From assembly GCA_963703655.1 (NCBI GenBank), contig CAVPFA010000005.1:124001-188000 (forward strand): a stretch of 64,000 nucleotides of DNA, read 5' to 3'. Below, piece by piece: positions 61,198 to 64,000 of this stretch. Below the pieces are notes generated by a model. The model was not told the origin of the DNA. It searched no databases and saw only the letters and a list, made by a program, of their open reading frames with translations. A program made the translations under genes and the position numbers. Each line of letters begins with the position of its first letter. The stretch's first letter is position 1. Source of the DNA: CAVPFA01 sp963703655. GTDB taxonomy: Bacteria > Actinomycetota > Acidimicrobiia > Acidimicrobiales > Bog-793.

Positions 61198-63048
61198 CTA
61201 CACCTGGCGGGGATCGACCTCGATGCGTGTCCCCGGGGCAGGCTGGCCCGCAGAAGCGAGTGCATCTGCGAGCTCTGCGGGTCCCGCTGCCCTGATCAGG
61301 AACCGGCCGGAGCCGGTGCTGCCGATCTCCACGGGCGGGTGCGAGGACCGCAGCCGCGTCGCGAAGTCGTCGGCGCCCTCCCCGCTCACGAGCGCGAGCG
61401 CGGTCGTGGGCGGCAACCGGAGGAGTTCCCGGCGCGGTTGCTCGGCCGCGGCGAGCCGGCCCGGGTCGGCATGCAGGGCTGCGGCCAGGACCTCGTGATC
61501 GGGCAACCGCGTCCTGACGACCACGCGTCCCTCCCGCCGCCTGCCCCCGACGAGGCGGGAGGCGAGAGCCAGCAGCGCGAGAGCCTGCTCGCTCGCCCGG
61601 AAGCGGGGTGCGAGCAGCTCATGGTCGAAGTCGGGGAACAGGACCACCGAAGCCGAAGCCGCACGGTGCAGCACCGCCTCGGTCCCGATCAGCACCGGAG
61701 CGTCCGGAAGGGCCACGCCCGCCGCCGCACGCGGGACCTCGGCCACCTCAAGACCGGTCAGGGCCGCCAGATCGTCACGTACCCGCGAGACACCGGGCCG
61801 GACGATCCGTGGCCGGGTCGGACCGCAAGAAGCACAGGTCGCCGGGCCCGAGGACGAGCACCTCGGGCAACTGAGCACGGTCAGCTCGCCGGGCGCAGGC
61901 CGTTCGAGCTGGGCGAGAGCTGCCCCGCAGATTTCGCAGCGCAACAGGTTACGGCAGCGGCTACAGGCGAGCAGCCGGGCTCGTCCCTTCCGATTCACCA
62001 CGGCCACGACCGGGCGCCCCGGCTCCCTGACAGCTGCCGCCCTGATCACCGACGCCAACCGGGAGGGGTAGCCACCCGCCCTCGGATCCTCCTGCCGGGC
62101 ATCGATCAGCTCGACCGGCGCCCAGCCGGCGCGCTCGACATGGCGTGACAACGTGACCAGCCGTCCGGCGGCCAGCAGCTCGAGGGTCGGGCAGGGGCTC
62201 ACCAGCAGGCACGGGACCCCGGCGCGTCGAGCGCGCTCGTCTGCGAGCACGGCGGCTTCCCAGGTGGGGACGCGCTCTTCCCGGTAGGAATCCGCGTGTG
62301 CATCGAGGACGATGACCGCGCGAAGGCGAGCCACCGGCGAGAGCACGGCACTGCGCGTGCCGACGACGATTCGCCCTCCCGACGCCGCAAGCGCCCACGC
62401 CTCGGGCTGGAGGGCCACCGAGTGACCAGAGCGCTCGAGGCGATGCGCCAGCGTCGCGGCATCGTTTCTCGAGGCGGCGAGGACGAGCAGGTCGCCGGAC
62501 TCTCCCGCCGTCGCTGCCACGACTGCCTCCACGACCGCCAGGCGCGGCGCCGCCGGCGGCAGTCGCAGGAGAGCGGAACCCGACGACAGCGCCTGCACCG
62601 TGGCGGCTGCGATCTCGCCCTCGAGGGTCCCGAGGCGCACGGCGCCCTGCTCTGGGCCTGCGGTCGTCGCCGGCGAGCCTGCGGTCGTCGCCGGCGGGAC
62701 GGTCCGGGGCGGCGGCCCGGGCGGAAGCGCACGAACGAGGCGGGGAGGCGACGCGGCGACCAGGAGAGGTCGCAGGCGACCCGAATAGCGCCACGCCGCC
62801 CAACGGCTGAGGTCGACCACCGCCGGCGGCGGCCCGTACGAGGCGATCTCGTCGACGGACCGGAGCTCGATCTCCGGCGGGGGGTCGCTCGCCACGGCGA
62901 TCACCCATCCTCGCACTCGGCGCCCGTGCAACATCACCCGGACGATCGAGCCGACGCTGACCTCGCCGGCGAGCTCTGCCGGGACTTCGTATGCAAACCG
63001 GCGGTCGATCCCGCTCACGTCCGGCAGGACTTCAACGATCGTGCTCAT
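61198..63048 (-). CDS. priA: Primosomal protein PriA, degenerate helicase type
   Basis: Replication-restart protein of 616 residues. The N-terminal 3'-DNA-binding domain (VLPDVSGIDRRFAYEVPAEL), a helicase-like core and the zinc-binding cysteines (CSRCRNLLRCEICG; CPRCSSSGPATCASC, eight Cys) are present. The Walker A lysine and DEAH-type motif are missing: the positions read ATAGESGDLLVLAASRND and VIVLDAHADSYREE. Actinobacterial PriA proteins are commonly annotated as lacking helicase activity, and this one agrees. ATG 63048 is chosen because the family starts there; the open frame upstream to 63480 overlaps metK. Confidence 0.9.
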   Translation of the reverse strand: MSTIVEVLPDVSGIDRRFAYEVPAELAGEVSVGSIVRVMLHGRRVRGWVIAVASDPPPEIELRSVDEIASYGPPPAVVDLSRWAAWRYSGRLRPLLVAASPPRLVRALPPGPPPRTVPPATTAGSPATTAGPEQGAVRLGTLEGEIAAATVQALSSGSALLRLPPAAPRLAVVEAVVAATAGESGDLLVLAASRNDAATLAHRLERSGHSVALQPEAWALAASGGRIVVGTRSAVLSPVARLRAVIVLDAHADSYREERVPTWEAAVLADERARRAGVPCLLVSPCPTLELLAAGRLVTLSRHVERAGWAPVELIDARQEDPRAGGYPSRLASVIRAAAVREPGRPVVAVVNRKGRARLLACSRCRNLLRCEICGAALAQLERPAPGELTVLSCPRCSSSGPATCASCGPTRPRIVRPGVSRVRDDLAALTGLEVAEVPRAAAGVALPDAPVLIGTEAVLHRAASASVVLFPDFDHELLAPRFRASEQALALLALASRLVGGRRREGRVVVRTRLPDHEVLAAALHADPGRLAAAEQPRRELLRLPPTTALALVSGEGADDFATRLRSSHPPVEIGSTGSGRFLIRAAGPAELADALASAGQPAPGTRIEVDPRQV

Positions 63049-63205
63049 GGGCTCCCTGCGGTCGGCGCGCTGGCGATCGGCGCCCCGGTGCGGGTGCGGG
63101 CCCGGCCGGCCGCCTGAGCGTCGTGCCTGGGCGGAGGGCCGGCCTGAGCGCCGTCCAGGGGCGGCGTGCCGGCCGGAGCACCGTGCCGGGAGCTCGTGCC
63201 CTTCG

Positions 63206-64000
63206 TCAGAGACCGAGGGCGGCGCGTAGGTCATCGACGCGCGGCGTCGCCTCCCACGGGGCTTCAGCAGGCGAGCGCCCGAAGTGACCGTAGGCCGCGA
63301 CCTGGCGATAGATGGGCCGGCGCAGGTCGAGGTCGCGCACGATCGCGGCGGGGCGAAGGTCGAAGAGCTCGTCCACCGCGCTCTCGATACGGTCGGGAGC
63401 GACCGTCTCGGTGCCGAAAGTGTCCACCATGACCGAGAGCGGACGGGCAACGCCGATCGCGTAGGCGACCTGGATCTCACAACGCGCGGCGGCGCCGGAA
63501 GCGACGATGTGCTTGGCCACCCATCGGGCCGCGTACGCTCCCGAGCGGTCTACCTTCGACGGGTCCTTGCCGGAGAAGGCGCCGCCGCCGTGGCGGGCCC
63601 AACCGCCGTAGGTGTCAACGATGATCTTGCGCCCGGTGAGGCCCGTGTCCGCCCGTGGGCCGCCGAGCTCGAAGCGACCCGTCGGGTTCGCGAGCAACCG
63701 GTACCCCTCGGTCTGAATCCCGATCTGGAGCAGCGGCGCGATGACGTGCTGCGCCAGGTCGTCGGGCAGCTTTCCGATGTCGGCGTCTTTGGTGTGCTGG
63801 GTGGAGATGAGCACCGTCGTGAGCTCGACTGGCCGCCCGTCGTCGTAGCGTACGCTCACCTGAGTCTTGCCATCGGGCCCGAGGTAAGGGACCGTCCAAT
63901 TCTTCCGGACCTCGGCCAGCTGGCGAGCGAGGCGGTGGGCCAGCCAGATCGGAAGGGGCATGAGATCGGGCGTCTCGTCGCACGCGTACCCGAACATCAT
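63206..64000 (-). CDS. metK: S-adenosylmethionine synthase, 5' end outside the window
   Basis: Makes AdoMet from methionine and ATP. Only the C-terminal 264 residues are inside the window. MFGYACDETPDLMPLPIWLA (20 residues), GLTGRKIIVDTYGGWARHGG, GAFSGKDPSKVDRSGAYAAR and a C-terminal YGHFGRSP are diagnostic. The first ~130 residues are cut off. It lies 157 bases upstream of priA; that gap is very GC-rich, with GCCGG-type repeats, and has no gene. Confidence 0.96.
   Translation of the reverse strand: MMFGYACDETPDLMPLPIWLAHRLARQLAEVRKNWTVPYLGPDGKTQVSVRYDDGRPVELTTVLISTQHTKDADIGKLPDDLAQHVIAPLLQIGIQTEGYRLLANPTGRFELGGPRADTGLTGRKIIVDTYGGWARHGGGAFSGKDPSKVDRSGAYAARWVAKHIVASGAAARCEIQVAYAIGVARPLSVMVDTFGTETVAPDRIESAVDELFDLRPAAIVRDLDLRRPIYRQVAAYGHFGRSPAEAPWEATPRVDDLRAALGL

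Noticed and set aside
63049..63205. GCCGG-rich repeats between priA and metK as a regulatory element or origin
   Set aside because: The pattern is what random high-GC spacer gives; no AT-rich unwinding region or DnaA-box-like sequence is present.
1..64000. tRNA, rRNA, CRISPR array, integrase, phage or complete insertion sequence
   Set aside because: None could be recognised by eye on either strand; a tRNA scan and an insertion-sequence search would be needed to exclude short or degraded cases.

Overview
The window is a 64 kb piece of a high-GC bacterial chromosome with dense, often overlapping genes and frequent GTG/TTG starts. Gene content and order point to an actinobacterium: a homodimeric-type AceE paired with a lone lipoyl E2 and Lpd; the order rpsO-pnp-M16 peptidase-dapB-dapA-rnj-ftsK; CsoR-CopA; DUF1707 and DUF4232 proteins; a COG2345-type regulator; and a PriA without obvious helicase motifs. 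A lineage near Acidimicrobiia is my guess; nothing here proves it. No rRNA, tRNA, CRISPR array, prophage or intact insertion sequence was seen.

Layout. 1-4 kb (minus): lipoate and 2-oxoacid dehydrogenase genes, namely a LipB-LipA fusion, E2 and Lpd. 4.1-6.9 kb: cysC, cysN, cysD for sulfate activation. 7-10.7 kb: amidase, aldo/keto reductase, SDR and RNase HI, with aceE divergent at 10.8-13.5 kb. 13.6-18.5 kb: ferredoxin reductase, folE (with a clear sigma-70 promoter), a divergent Cys-containing HTH regulator, a PPOX flavoprotein, an MFS exporter and an HTH protein. 18.6-21.3 kb: copper-responsive csoR-copA behind a palindromic operator. 21.3-24.7 kb: MetE-like protein, HhH-GPD protein, SDR and an unknown two-repeat protein.

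24.7-35.4 kb is the most accessory-looking part: a nine-gene, overlapping, minus-strand sugar-catabolism operon (FGGY kinase, zinc dehydrogenase, class I aldolase, SDR, Tat-exported solute-binding lipoprotein, cupin, split transketolase, IclR regulator) facing a divergent enolase-superfamily dehydratase and RidA. It reads as uptake, oxidation and phosphorylation of an unidentified sugar or sugar acid, then C-C cleavage.

35.6-43.5 kb: DUF1707 protein, acyl-CoA dehydrogenase, metallo-beta-lactamase hydrolase, sufC-sufS-sufU without sufB/sufD, a PaaK-like ligase and a patch of lipoprotein genes and remnants. 43.5-64 kb (minus): MFS pump, thrB, D,D-carboxypeptidase, ftsK, rnj, dapA, a diiron ferritin-like protein with two TetR paralogues, dapB, M16 peptidase, pnp, rpsO, priA and partial metK.

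Two cautions. At least eight otherwise normal genes (E2, cysC, FGGY kinase, sufS, PaaK-like, ftsK twice, rnj, a small lipoprotein) show apparent one-base frame breaks, mostly in GC-rich runs. That looks more like residual indel error in the assembly than gene decay. By contrast, the LipB-LipA junction has no stop codon in any frame, so that fusion is probably real.
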